Assembly: GCA_019638615.1 (NCBI GenBank)
Contig: JAHBTL010000005.1
Span: 62,001 to 126,000, forward strand
From: Chitinophagaceae bacterium
GTDB taxonomy: Bacteria > Bacteroidota > Bacteroidia > Chitinophagales > Chitinophagaceae
Reading direction: 5' to 3'
DNA: 64,000 nt
Position numbers and translations under genes: made by a program. The notes beneath the pieces are model-generated. The model saw nothing but the letters and a program-made list of their open reading frames with translations, was not told the DNA's origin and did no database searches. Shown here one piece after another: positions 18,637 to 26,956 of this stretch. Within the stretch, counting starts at the first letter, position 1. Each line of letters begins with the position of its first letter.

Positions 18637-18909
18637 ATGCCTGTCACCACGGAAATATTTTACGTATACATCCTTCAAAGTATGAAGGATTTTTCTTTTT
18701 ACGTGGGGCAATGTGCTGATCTTGACGTACGCATGTCCAAACATTTTGATGGAATGAGCAAGTACACAGCTTCCAAAAGACCATGGCGGCTGGTTTATTT
18801 TGAACTGTTTAAAACAAGAAGTGCGGCATTAAAAAGAGAGCGGCATATTAAAAGGCAAAAAAAGCCACAGGTATATCAATATGCTGATAGAAAGCTGGTG
18901 CTATTTTGA
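18637..18909 (+). CDS. GIY-YIG domain protein (UPF0213-like)
   Basis: 90 residues from the ATG at 18637; the same frame stays open back through the tRNA, but that part is tRNA, not protein. The GIY-YIG core is FYVYILQS...[16 protein letters not shown], followed by [14 protein letters not shown] and a basic helix [13 protein letters not shown] typical of the YhbQ/UPF0213 group. These are small nuclease-fold proteins; some bind or cut DNA, most are uncharacterised. It lies 15 bp behind tRNA-Ser and is probably read through from the tRNA promoter, since no other promoter fits in the gap. Confidence 0.85.
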   Translation: MPVTTEIFYVYILQSMKDFSFYVGQCADLDVRMSKHFDGMSKYTASKRPWRLVYFELFKTRSAALKRERHIKRQKKPQVYQYADRKLVLF

Positions 18910-19088
18910 GAAATGAGCTACTCTTGAATGCCTTTTTACAACTTTTTTTACTTATCCATTCCTTTTTTGAAGGCCTTCTCCCGCTCTAATTTCTTTATAG
19001 GTTAGGATACCTATAGTATTTTGCTTCCCTGTTAATGTATTCTCGTGCTTTTTATCAATGATTTGGCTACTGTAAGCCGTTGCCGGGT

Positions 19089-19931
19089 CTAAAAATTTAT
19101 CCCCCCAATATTAACCTCACTGATATACCAGTAACCCAAACGATTGTCCAGCTTCATCGTTACTTTCCAACTGCCGGTGATGGTGAACGTATCAATATTG
19201 GTTGTTGCCTCTATACGGTAGGAGCCCGTTGCTACACTGTCTGAGCCCTGCACCGTACATGAAGCACAGTCAATGGCTCTTATTTCAAGTGTATTATAAC
19301 TGGATTTATAGTTTTGAACAAGCTGGCTGAATTGTTCAATCGTAACAGGAAAGTGTTCGTTCAGCCTTAAATTTTCTTCATAATAAAAGCTTGTCCATTC
19401 CAGCGGTTGATCATTCAATATCAGCTTTATACAGTCTTCTGTTGCCATCCGTTCATTATCATATACCGTGTCTGGATGAAATTCGTCATAAATGAAATTG
19501 GTTGTCATCCCGGGCACGTTCATGTCATGCATCTCATGATCAAATAATTCTTCGGTGGTAAACCTGTACAATTCTCTTAGTGAGATATTGGGGCTGCATA
19601 CATCCAGGGTTATGTGGTACTTACATAAATAGTCCTGCAATTTTTCCCATTCTGCCGCTATCTCCGCTTCGGGTATTTCCGCAACCGGTTTAAAAAAACC
19701 GGGGCGTTCTATCCTGTCAAATACTTTTATATATTTTGGATTCTTTGATTGTTCCTCGAATGCCATCACATAGTTAAGAAAATCATTTTCCATTTGCGGT
19801 GGCAGAGGCGGTTGAGAAGAGTCACTTTCCGAAAACTTAGCGTCGTGCTCCAGCATAAGCTTCATTTTCAAAAAGTCATTTTCTGCTTTTAAACGTTCTT
19901 CTTCGCTGAGGTGAGAAAAATTGTCTGACAT
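19089..19931 (-). CDS. Uncharacterised cytoplasmic protein
   Basis: 280 residues, acidic, without signal peptide or membrane helix. An N-terminal helix (SHLSEEERLKAENDFLKMKL) leads into a Pro-rich linker; the C-terminal third (about 190-280) is beta-rich, ending in GSWKVTMKLDNRLGYWYISEV, a pattern reminiscent of NTF2-like folds. I do not recognise a named family. It is a single gene between the GIY-YIG gene (convergent) and the radical SAM gene (same strand, 172-bp gap). Confidence 0.7.
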   Translation of the reverse strand: MSDNFSHLSEEERLKAENDFLKMKLMLEHDAKFSESDSSQPPLPPQMENDFLNYVMAFEEQSKNPKYIKVFDRIERPGFFKPVAEIPEAEIAAEWEKLQDYLCKYHITLDVCSPNISLRELYRFTTEELFDHEMHDMNVPGMTTNFIYDEFHPDTVYDNERMATEDCIKLILNDQPLEWTSFYYEENLRLNEHFPVTIEQFSQLVQNYKSSYNTLEIRAIDCASCTVQGSDSVATGSYRIEATTNIDTFTITGSWKVTMKLDNRLGYWYISEVNIGGINF

Positions 19932-20103
19932 AGGTAGCGTTTTTAATAATGATGAATGGTGTTAAATAGCGTGTGATAAAGAACTGTAATAAAGATATGA
20001 ATTATTCTTTGTATAATGTTTCCTCAGGGCAAACACATCTTTCTTCGGTGAGCGTGTCTTGTTAACAATAAGGCTTCGTGTCCATAGGTGCTACCTTTCT
20101 ATT

Positions 20104-21213
20104 TCAGAACAACCTCCCCTGCTCTCCCGGTCTCTTGAAAATGGTGGTATCCAATCCCTGCCTTCCCTCATTCATATGATAGAGCTTGCCGTATTTTTTA
20201 TACTGCTGCGTGATGATCTGCGCGATCGCTCCTTCGCCGCGCATGCGCAACCCCCAGCGTGTATCGTTTACTTTGCCGTCATGACTTTGCTCTATCAGAT
20301 GCCAGACCTTATCCGCCCGGTCGGGGAAATTTTTGTATAGCCAGTCGTGAAACAAAAGCTTGATAGCGCCATTCAATCGGATAAATGTGTACGCGGTAAA
20401 GGTCGCCCCGGCATCTGCCGCGGATTTCATGATGCGTTGCATTTCATGATCATTCAACCCGGGGATCATCGGGCCCATCATAATCCCCATTTTAATGCCG
20501 GCATTGCTTAGCTCTTCAATAACACGCAACCGTTGTGTAGCGGTGGCAGTTCGTGGTTCCATCACCCGGCGCAGCTCTTCATTGAATGAAGTGATAGATA
20601 CCATTGCGGTTACCAGTCTTTTTTGTGCAAGTTCCTGCAGTAGGTCCTTGTCTTTAATGATCCATGCGTTTTTGGTGAGGATGCCTACCGGATGATTGAA
20701 TTCATTGCAAACCTGCAATAATCCTCTTGTTAAACGGTATTTCTGTTCTGCCGGCTGATAGCAATCGGTATTGCCGCTTACCATTATCGGCATTACCTCC
20801 CATTTGGGATGCATGAGCTGTTTGCGCAGCAATTGAGGCGCGTTCATTTTTACAATGATCTTTCTTTCAAAGTCAAGCCCTGCGCTGTAACCCCAGTATT
20901 CATGCACGTTGCGGGCATAGCAATATATGCATCCGTGCTCACAACCTGCATAAGCGTTCATGCTGTAAGCCATACCTACATCAGGACTGTCTACCTTATT
21001 TACAATGGTTTTGCTTTGCTGTTCTATATATTGTGTAGGAACATTGGGGTCTGTCCAGTCGTCAATGCCTTCTATATGTTCCCGGGTAATTTCATCTTTT
21101 AAAAATTTGTTTTTGGTATTGAACTGTGCACCGCGTCCATGCAGGTATTGCTCAGCGTCTTCTTTATTTCTTGCAGATACTTTATAGTGATCCTGTTGTA
21201 ATTTGTTGGGCAT
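20104..21213 (-). CDS. Radical SAM protein (PA0069/SplB-like family)
   Basis: 369 residues from the ATG at 21213 (MPNKLQQ). A longer frame starts at 21258, but those codons fall inside the inverted-repeat end of the neighbouring element and are unlikely to be coding. The [4Fe-4S]-binding motif CEHGCIYCYARNVHEY (CxxxCxxC) follows GMAYSMNAYAG, which marks the PA0069 group of radical SAM enzymes related to spore photoproduct lyase. Their reaction is not established as far as I know. A DNA-repair role is sometimes suggested but unproven. Confidence 0.85.
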   Translation of the reverse strand: MPNKLQQDHYKVSARNKEDAEQYLHGRGAQFNTKNKFLKDEITREHIEGIDDWTDPNVPTQYIEQQSKTIVNKVDSPDVGMAYSMNAYAGCEHGCIYCYARNVHEYWGYSAGLDFERKIIVKMNAPQLLRKQLMHPKWEVMPIMVSGNTDCYQPAEQKYRLTRGLLQVCNEFNHPVGILTKNAWIIKDKDLLQELAQKRLVTAMVSITSFNEELRRVMEPRTATATQRLRVIEELSNAGIKMGIMMGPMIPGLNDHEMQRIMKSAADAGATFTAYTFIRLNGAIKLLFHDWLYKNFPDRADKVWHLIEQSHDGKVNDTRWGLRMRGEGAIAQIITQQYKKYGKLYHMNEGRQGLDTTIFKRPGEQGRLF

Positions 21214-21223
21214 AGTCTTTTTT

Positions 21224-21808
21224 TTGAACCACAAAGACACAAGGACACAATGCTTCACAAAGGAAATATTGCATCGTGCAACTTGCGGTAAGGTTATAGT
21301 ATCATTCTTTTAATTCCATCTTTCATCAGGGGAACATGAAAGTTGAAAATGAAGCCAAGACGGTTATTTGTTAACTTCAGATAGCTGAGTAATTGTGCTT
21401 CCCAAACAGGATGATAATTTTCCTGTGCTTTCAGTTCAACAATTATTGCATCGTTAACCAGAATATCAATTCGCAGCCCTTCACCAATGACCGCCCCATC
21501 GTAAATTATTTCAACTAACTGCTGTCTTGCAAAGGGTATATTCCTTTTGCGTAATTCATGGCAAAAACATTTTTCGTATACGCTGTCTAACAACCCGGGG
21601 CCCAGTGTTTTATGAATAGTGAAAGCAATATTTACAAGTTGTTTTCCGAGAAGTTCTTCTTCATTTGATAGTGCCTGATAAGTGTTCATAGTATTTAATA
21701 TTCTTTTTGAACCCAGCTTAACGGCAACCAGGCGACAAGACACGATGACACCATGTATCACTAAGATGATATTGTGCCCCTTTGTGTCCTTGTGCCTTTG
21801 TGGTTCAA
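21224..21808. mobile_element. GxxExxY gene unit bounded by 27-bp inverted repeats
   Basis: The ends 21224-21250 and 21782-21808 are inverted copies of a 27-nt sequence that match at 26 of 27 positions (core TTGTGTCCTTGTG...TTTGTGGTTCAA). The 585-bp unit carries one gene, the GxxExxY protein. No target-site duplication is evident, and the unit sits exactly between the radical SAM and 2H phosphoesterase genes. This looks like a repeat-bounded cassette; whether it moves is not shown. Confidence 0.65.
21294..21689 (-). CDS. GxxExxY protein (PD-(D/E)XK nuclease-like)
   Basis: 131 residues from the ATG at 21689 (MNTYQAL); an upstream in-frame extension to 21761 runs into the repeat end. The family signature appears as GLLDSVYEKC, with Asp in place of the name-giving Glu, followed by CFCHELRKRNIPFARQQ. 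A PD-(D/E)XK-like core, RIDILVNDAIIVELKAQE, suggests a nuclease fold. These proteins are common and often multi-copy in Bacteroidota, but their role is unknown. The gene occupies most of the inverted-repeat-bounded unit. Confidence 0.85.
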   Translation of the reverse strand: MNTYQALSNEEELLGKQLVNIAFTIHKTLGPGLLDSVYEKCFCHELRKRNIPFARQQLVEIIYDGAVIGEGLRIDILVNDAIIVELKAQENYHPVWEAQLLSYLKLTNNRLGFIFNFHVPLMKDGIKRMIL

Positions 21809-21814
21809 GTGATT

Positions 21815-22429
21815 TTAAAACAATTCGCCCTGCCTCGTCAGCACCGGTAAATTCTGGAACTCAAAGCGTTCGGCAATCTGGTATGCCTTTTTACCCACGC
21901 GCCGCTTGAGCAGCAGCATCGCATCTGCAATAAAGCGCCCGGTGAAGTGCCGGTTACTGTATTCCTGCCATGCCTTTTCATATTGCCAGGGCACAAGTTT
22001 TCTTGCGATGGTAAGATGCGGCTCCAGCATGAAATGCGGCTTATGATCGTCATCCAGCTTCATCAGCCGTTGTGCTTCGGCCCGTATTTCCTTCACCAGG
22101 TTTTGCACCGGTATTTTCGACAGCACATTTATATATATGGTGTGTGATGGAAAGCTTCCGTAATCTTTCAGTTCCAGCTTAAATTTGGGAGAACCCATCG
22201 CTACCGTTTTCACCCGGCTGATAATTCTTTGTTCCATCATCTCGTACTGCACAAAATTCACGAGGGTTATGTGCGGTTTCCCCCACCGGGCAATGTCTGT
22301 TTTGTATTTATCCGCAAACCCTTCCTTTATTTTCATTATTCTATGCCATAACTCCTCCGGCGGACTGAGCACCAGCAGGTATTCATTTACATTATAGCCG
22401 GGAAGTGAATGCATGCTATCTGTTTTCAT
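21815..22429 (-). CDS. 2H phosphoesterase (2'-5' RNA ligase-like)
   Basis: 204 residues with the two HxT motifs of the 2H superfamily: KPHITLVNF (His53, Thr55) and EPHLTIARKL (His138, Thr140). Members handle 2',3'-cyclic phosphates or 2'-5' linkages in RNA or small nucleotides. The typical 2H length is about 170-200. The substrate cannot be assigned. Its stop lies 6 bp from the repeat end of the GxxExxY unit, so the unit borders it directly. Confidence 0.85.
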   Translation of the reverse strand: MKTDSMHSLPGYNVNEYLLVLSPPEELWHRIMKIKEGFADKYKTDIARWGKPHITLVNFVQYEMMEQRIISRVKTVAMGSPKFKLELKDYGSFPSHTIYINVLSKIPVQNLVKEIRAEAQRLMKLDDDHKPHFMLEPHLTIARKLVPWQYEKAWQEYSNRHFTGRFIADAMLLLKRRVGKKAYQIAERFEFQNLPVLTRQGELF

Positions 22430-22537
22430 TGTATAAGTTTAAAATTTGAATAAATATTATTTTGAATACGATTTCCTCTTTTGCTCCGGGTTGTTCATGC
22501 CTGTAAATTTTGCTGTAAAAATTTTATAAGCCAAATA

Positions 22538-22570
22538 TTTTAGTATAAATTTACTAAATAATTTAGTAAA
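22538..22570 (+). promoter_or_regulatory. Palindromic operator-like site upstream of the UmuD homologue
   Basis: Perfect inverted repeat TTTACTAAA (22550-22558) and TTTAGTAAA (22562-22570) with spacer TAA, ending 9 bp before the start codon. A third half-site TTTAGTA lies at 22538-22544, giving regular spacing of about 12 bp. TAATTTAG at 22559-22566 is one base from the -7 consensus, so a bound repressor would cover the promoter. The regulator is unknown. Confidence 0.6.
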
Positions 22571-22579
22571 ACAAAAAAT

Positions 22580-23014
22580 ATGGATAGGGAAATTTTTTAT
22601 AAAAGCAGCTATAACGGAACAAAAAAATTCAGTCAGTGGGATGTAGCACATTCAGATGCTACAGGCTTTGGTGCAGCAGCAGATGATTATATGGAACGCG
22701 GCATAGATCTGAACGAGCAACTGATCCGCAATAAACCTGCCACTTTTATTATGCGTGTAGGCGGAGATGCGATGATTGACGCGGGCATTTCCAGTGGCGA
22801 CATCGTAATAGTTGACCGCTCCGTAAAGGCGGTGAACGGTAAAATTGTAATTGCTACCCTGAATGGCGAAATGCTGATACGGCGGTTGGAAAAAGCGTTT
22901 AACAAAACAAGGCTGATACCGGAGTGCAAAAACCTTTCACCCATAGATGTTGATATATCAGGCGCTGATTTTTCGGTGTGGGGAGTGGTGACGTATTGTA
23001 TACATGCGTTTTGA
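22580..23014 (+). CDS. UmuD-like S24-family protein lacking the catalytic dyad
   Basis: 144 residues that align without gaps to E. coli UmuD from its cleavage site to its C terminus (ADDYMERGIDLN, GDAMIDAGISSGDIVIVDR, VNGKIVIATLNGE, WGVVTYCI). UmuD normally cuts itself after RecA activation and then works in DNA polymerase V. Here the nucleophile Ser of GDSM is Ala64 (GDAM), the general-base Lys is Arg101 (MLIRRLE), and the Cys-Gly cleavage site is Thr28-Gly29. Self-cleavage should be impossible. No umuC follows; the next gene is a convergent peptidase. An alternative role as a binding partner or decoy is inference. Confidence 0.85.
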   Translation: MDREIFYKSSYNGTKKFSQWDVAHSDATGFGAAADDYMERGIDLNEQLIRNKPATFIMRVGGDAMIDAGISSGDIVIVDRSVKAVNGKIVIATLNGEMLIRRLEKAFNKTRLIPECKNLSPIDVDISGADFSVWGVVTYCIHAF

Positions 23015-23196
23015 GCTGTTAGCGGTCGGCTATGGGCTATGGGCAGAGAGGTAATGGACAATGGATGGTGGACAATGGACAATGAAAATCATTGTACCTG
23101 AAACCTGTCATCCGCAATGAGGTGTCAGGTATGAGGTATCAGCTCATTTCAAATCTCAAATCTCACATCCCAGTAACCCGCAACCCCAAACCTTTC
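23015..23196. repeat. Word-like intergenic repeat, copy 2
   Basis: 182-bp spacer made of repeated short words: GGACAATGGA-type words at about 23053-23082, AGGTGTCAGGTATGAGGTAT, and CATTTCAAATCTCAAATC (23145-23162), which is identical to 2102-2119. No coding potential or clear terminator. Confidence 0.6.
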
Positions 23197-25344
23197 CTAT
23201 CTCAACATAACATCCGGCATGTCTTTGCGTAAAAGGTTGCGATAAATAAACCCGTTGTTCTCGTTCTGGGAATGACGCGCCTGGTTACCTCCCCAGCCAT
23301 GTAATCCCCCGGGATATACCATAAACTCAAAGTGCTTTTTTGCTTCCTGCAGCTTTTTTACCAGTTGTAAACTATTCTGCAGGTGCACATTATCGTCCAT
23401 GCTTCCATGGTAAATACGCAGCAGCCCTTTGTATTTATTAACGTGTGTAAGCACCGAACTGCTTTTATAACCTTCCGGGTTTTCTTTGGGTGTATCCATA
23501 TAGCGCTCCGTATAATGCGAATCATACAGGCTCCAGTCGGTTACACTTCCGCCCGCTAATCCATATTTAAAATAGTCAGCGCCATAGGTGAGGGCATAAC
23601 AGGTAATATATCCTCCATAGCTGAATCCGCTGATCGCTATACGGTCCTTATCCGCTCCACGGTCAATCAGCCAGTTTACACACTGTATCCAGTCTTTCAT
23701 TTCCCAGTAACCCAGGTTGCGGTGCATATAATTCACCCCTTCCTTGCCAAAATGCCCGCTGGCCCGGTGATCCATTGCCACCTGTATCAATCCTTCTTTT
23801 GCCCACCACTGCTGTTGCCCGTTGAATGAGTATACGTCGTATACCGTGCCCGCTTTAGGTCCGCCATAAATACTGATCAGTACCGGGTATTTTTTTGAAG
23901 GATCATAATCCAGCGGCCAGGTGATTTTCATTGGCAGATCATATTTCCCGTCTTCGGATCTTACCCGGATCAATTCTGTTTTAGCAAGCTTATATTCATA
24001 GAATGAGCTACCTTTTTCGCTGCCAAGGAGCTTTTTAATATTTCCTTTGTTATCTGAGAGCGCCATTTGCTGTGGCTCATTTATGTTAGAGTACGTAGTA
24101 ATAAAATAAGAGCCGGCCGGCGAAACATCCACCTCGTGGGTGTATTCGCCAAAGCTCAATCGCTTCAATCCGTCGCCGTTGAATTTTACTTTATACAAAT
24201 CGTAACGTGCCGAATTGTCTTTGCGGCATGTAAAATAAATTACCTGGTTTTTTTCATCAATGTAATTGATCTCAGTTACGGTATATTGTCCTGTTGTTAC
24301 AGCGTTTATCAGCCTGCCATTCATATCGTGCAGGTAAAGCATATTCCAGCCGGTTTTATCGCTTTGCAGTATGAATCGTTTTCCGTCTTTTAAGAAGCTG
24401 ATCCTTTCACCCATGTCGTCCAGTTCAATCCAGGTTTTCTGTGTTTCGGCATATATTTCTTTTTTTGCTCCTGTTGTTATATCTGTTTCATATACCACCA
24501 GTGTATCCTGCCCCCTGTTCATCCATTGCACCCACAATGCACCGCCATCAGGTCGCCAGTAAGGCAGGCCAAAATACTGGTCGCGCTCCTGGTTAAAATC
24601 ACTCCATACAATATTACCGCCGCCGGGTGTAACGATCCCCACTTTTACCTTTGGATTAGGATCGCCGGCTTTGGGGTAACGTTCGCGTATCAACGTTCCG
24701 TGCGCGCCTTCTTCACCCACGATATTAAAAAGCGGTACTTCGCTGTCATCTGTCCTGAAAAAGGCGAGATGTTTACTATCAGGACTCCACCAGAAAGCGC
24801 GATAGCGGCTCGCCCTTCCAAGAATTTCCTCCATATATACCCACGAAGCGTAGCCATTCAGTATCACATCGCTGCCATCGTTCGTAAGCCTGATCTCTTT
24901 GCTATTCTCAATATCGTATGTATACAAATCGTTATCGCGGGTAAATGCTATGTATTTATTGTCCGGCGACAATACCGGGTTGGATATTTTTCCCGTAATG
25001 CCGGTAATTCTTTTTTCTGAGCCATCAACCTCCGTAAGATAAATATCTCCAGACCTCATATATACTGTTCTTGTTGCCCGGGCATTTTCATCGGAAACAA
25101 CTGTTTCCTTCCCGGTTTTACAATCCACTTTTACCGTAACAAACGGGGAGTCGGGGTGCAGGCGTTTGCTCAGCAGGAAATGCGTATCGTCTGTCCAGCC
25201 TTTCATTACAGGCAGGGGCTGTGTAATACCGGAGGGTTTTCCTTTCAGCATTTGCAGGGTATCCAGCTCCCTCTCCTGGGTATATCCTTTTATGGAAATA
25301 AGCAAACCAATGCCCGCAAGCAATACAACATGTCTCATGGTCAT
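23197..25344 (-). CDS. S9B dipeptidyl peptidase IV-type serine peptidase
   Basis: 715 residues with an N-terminal signal peptide (VVLLAGIGLLISIKGYTQ), so periplasmic or surface-exposed. An eight-bladed propeller region is followed by an alpha/beta-hydrolase domain with Ser575 (GFSYGGY), Asp650 (HGSMDDNVH) and His682 (GGLHGWGG). The DPP IV substrate-anchoring glutamates are seen in WVYMEE (Glu172, Glu173). Such enzymes remove Xaa-Pro dipeptides from peptides, which suits an organism with tandem peptide transporters elsewhere in the window. An alternative start is the Met three codons in (25338). It converges on the UmuD-like gene. Confidence 0.92.
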   Translation of the reverse strand: MTMRHVVLLAGIGLLISIKGYTQERELDTLQMLKGKPSGITQPLPVMKGWTDDTHFLLSKRLHPDSPFVTVKVDCKTGKETVVSDENARATRTVYMRSGDIYLTEVDGSEKRITGITGKISNPVLSPDNKYIAFTRDNDLYTYDIENSKEIRLTNDGSDVILNGYASWVYMEEILGRASRYRAFWWSPDSKHLAFFRTDDSEVPLFNIVGEEGAHGTLIRERYPKAGDPNPKVKVGIVTPGGGNIVWSDFNQERDQYFGLPYWRPDGGALWVQWMNRGQDTLVVYETDITTGAKKEIYAETQKTWIELDDMGERISFLKDGKRFILQSDKTGWNMLYLHDMNGRLINAVTTGQYTVTEINYIDEKNQVIYFTCRKDNSARYDLYKVKFNGDGLKRLSFGEYTHEVDVSPAGSYFITTYSNINEPQQMALSDNKGNIKKLLGSEKGSSFYEYKLAKTELIRVRSEDGKYDLPMKITWPLDYDPSKKYPVLISIYGGPKAGTVYDVYSFNGQQQWWAKEGLIQVAMDHRASGHFGKEGVNYMHRNLGYWEMKDWIQCVNWLIDRGADKDRIAISGFSYGGYITCYALTYGADYFKYGLAGGSVTDWSLYDSHYTERYMDTPKENPEGYKSSSVLTHVNKYKGLLRIYHGSMDDNVHLQNSLQLVKKLQEAKKHFEFMVYPGGLHGWGGNQARHSQNENNGFIYRNLLRKDMPDVMLR

Positions 25345-25627
25345 GATGGTGATTTTGATTGGTAAATGTAAAATTTGTAAGGTAACAAAAAGAGAAACCG
25401 GTTGCTTTATTCAGGCAGATATAAAAATAACTTATGCAGGATATTTGTTTTGAGCTATATTCATACTACATTTAACATCGGATTACATCCCTCCTTTTTA
25501 GTCCTGATATTCTGCGGAACTCCTGCCGCCTTACAAATACCATCTTAGCCCATACCTTATAAAATCTTAACAGGTTGAAAATTTTTGCCTGCTAAGCACC
25601 CATCCCGGAAAGAATAAAAGCACAACT

Positions 25628-26953
25628 ATGTTTAACAATGCTGCTTTGGATATAGCCATTGGCCTTATATTCATTTTTGTACTCTACAGTTTGCTGGCTA
25701 CAGCCATCCACGAATTCATAGCCACCCTGTTCGCGTATCGCCACCGTATGCTGGATATTGCATTGGAACAAATGCTGGATGGCAGGCATTACAGTTATTA
25801 CTGGTGGAATAAAATAGGGAATATTTTCTGGTGGCTGTTTGCCCGGTTCATCCGGAAAAAAAAGCCGGCGACATTTATTGATGCGGGTGGCGATACGATG
25901 CTGAAGTTTACAGACTTTACAGCCAAGCAAAACTTAACAGAGCAACAGATCAAAACTTTACAGACGGCAGGTATACGCAGGAATGTTTTAAATAAAAAAG
26001 CGGCGTTGTTTGCTGCCAATATTACCGAACATCCGCTGTACAAAAGATCAGCTGAGAATTCTGTTTTTTATAAAAAGCCCGCTTATCTCTCCGCTGATGT
26101 TTTTTCAGATATGCTAATAGACGTGCTGGGCAAAAAAGCGTCTGCCCCTGTGCTGTTGAAAGACATAAAAAATAACCTGGATGATCTTGATGAAAGAGGG
26201 ATGAACCCGGAGTTGAAAAACATTCTAACGATCTATATCAACCAGGCAAACGGAGATATGGTGCGGTTTAAAGGATTGATAGAAGATTGGTATAATCAGC
26301 AGATGGACCGGGTGAAAGGATGGTATAAAAGACAAACCAGCCGCATTTTACTCGTGATCGGTTTTGCTTTAGCCATTGCGTTTAATGTAAACACCATACA
26401 AATAGCCGGGAAACTGGCTGAAAATGATAAAGCGAGAGATAAGCTCGCACAACAGGCAACTGAGTGGGTGAAAGCCAACCCTTCCATACCGGCATCGGCT
26501 AACCTGATCGATTCAACATTGAGTGACTCGGCGTTTAAAGTAGCCAAACAAAATTTCCTCAAAGCATCGGCAGCGTATCAAAAGGAAATTGATTCGGCAA
26601 CCAACCTGCTGGGAATGGGTTGGGGAAGCGGGGTGCTTGACAGGGAAATAAGCTACCGGCAGCTTTGTTGGATCGAGTATCCCGTAAAGCTTGTATTTGA
26701 TTTTATTATTCCTGACGCAGCGCTAAGCGTTTATTATGAAATAACAAGAAACCCCGCTATCCTCATCGGGTTCCTGATCACCGCATTTGCTGTTTCGTTT
26801 GGGGCGCCTTTCTGGTTCGATCTGCTGAATAAAGTTGTAAACATAAGAAGCGCTGGTAAAAATCCCAATGAGAAAAGCGGGACAGCCACCACCCCTGCTC
26901 CTTCAAAAACGCCTTTGTTAAACAAACATCCCGACTCAGATTCATTTGGGTAG
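25628..26953 (+). CDS. Cassette gene 1: conserved membrane protein of unknown function
   Basis: 441 residues. An N-terminal membrane helix (IAIGLIFIFVLYSLLATAIHEFI, residues 9-31) is followed by a cytoplasmic-looking domain (about 75-230), a helix at about 239-256, a Ser/Ala/Lys-rich stretch (about 257-335), and a last hydrophobic region (about 376-405) ending in SFGAPFWFDLLNKVVNIRSAGK. The paired N- and C-terminal motifs belong to a widespread bacterial membrane protein family that I recognise only as uncharacterised. It starts the four-gene cassette: the subtilase gene begins 3 bp after its stop. The 283-bp region upstream shows no recognisable regulatory element. Confidence 0.75.
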   Translation: MFNNAALDIAIGLIFIFVLYSLLATAIHEFIATLFAYRHRMLDIALEQMLDGRHYSYYWWNKIGNIFWWLFARFIRKKKPATFIDAGGDTMLKFTDFTAKQNLTEQQIKTLQTAGIRRNVLNKKAALFAANITEHPLYKRSAENSVFYKKPAYLSADVFSDMLIDVLGKKASAPVLLKDIKNNLDDLDERGMNPELKNILTIYINQANGDMVRFKGLIEDWYNQQMDRVKGWYKRQTSRILLVIGFALAIAFNVNTIQIAGKLAENDKARDKLAQQATEWVKANPSIPASANLIDSTLSDSAFKVAKQNFLKASAAYQKEIDSATNLLGMGWGSGVLDREISYRQLCWIEYPVKLVFDFIIPDAALSVYYEITRNPAILIGFLITAFAVSFGAPFWFDLLNKVVNIRSAGKNPNEKSGTATTPAPSKTPLLNKHPDSDSFG

Positions 26954-26956
26954 TAT

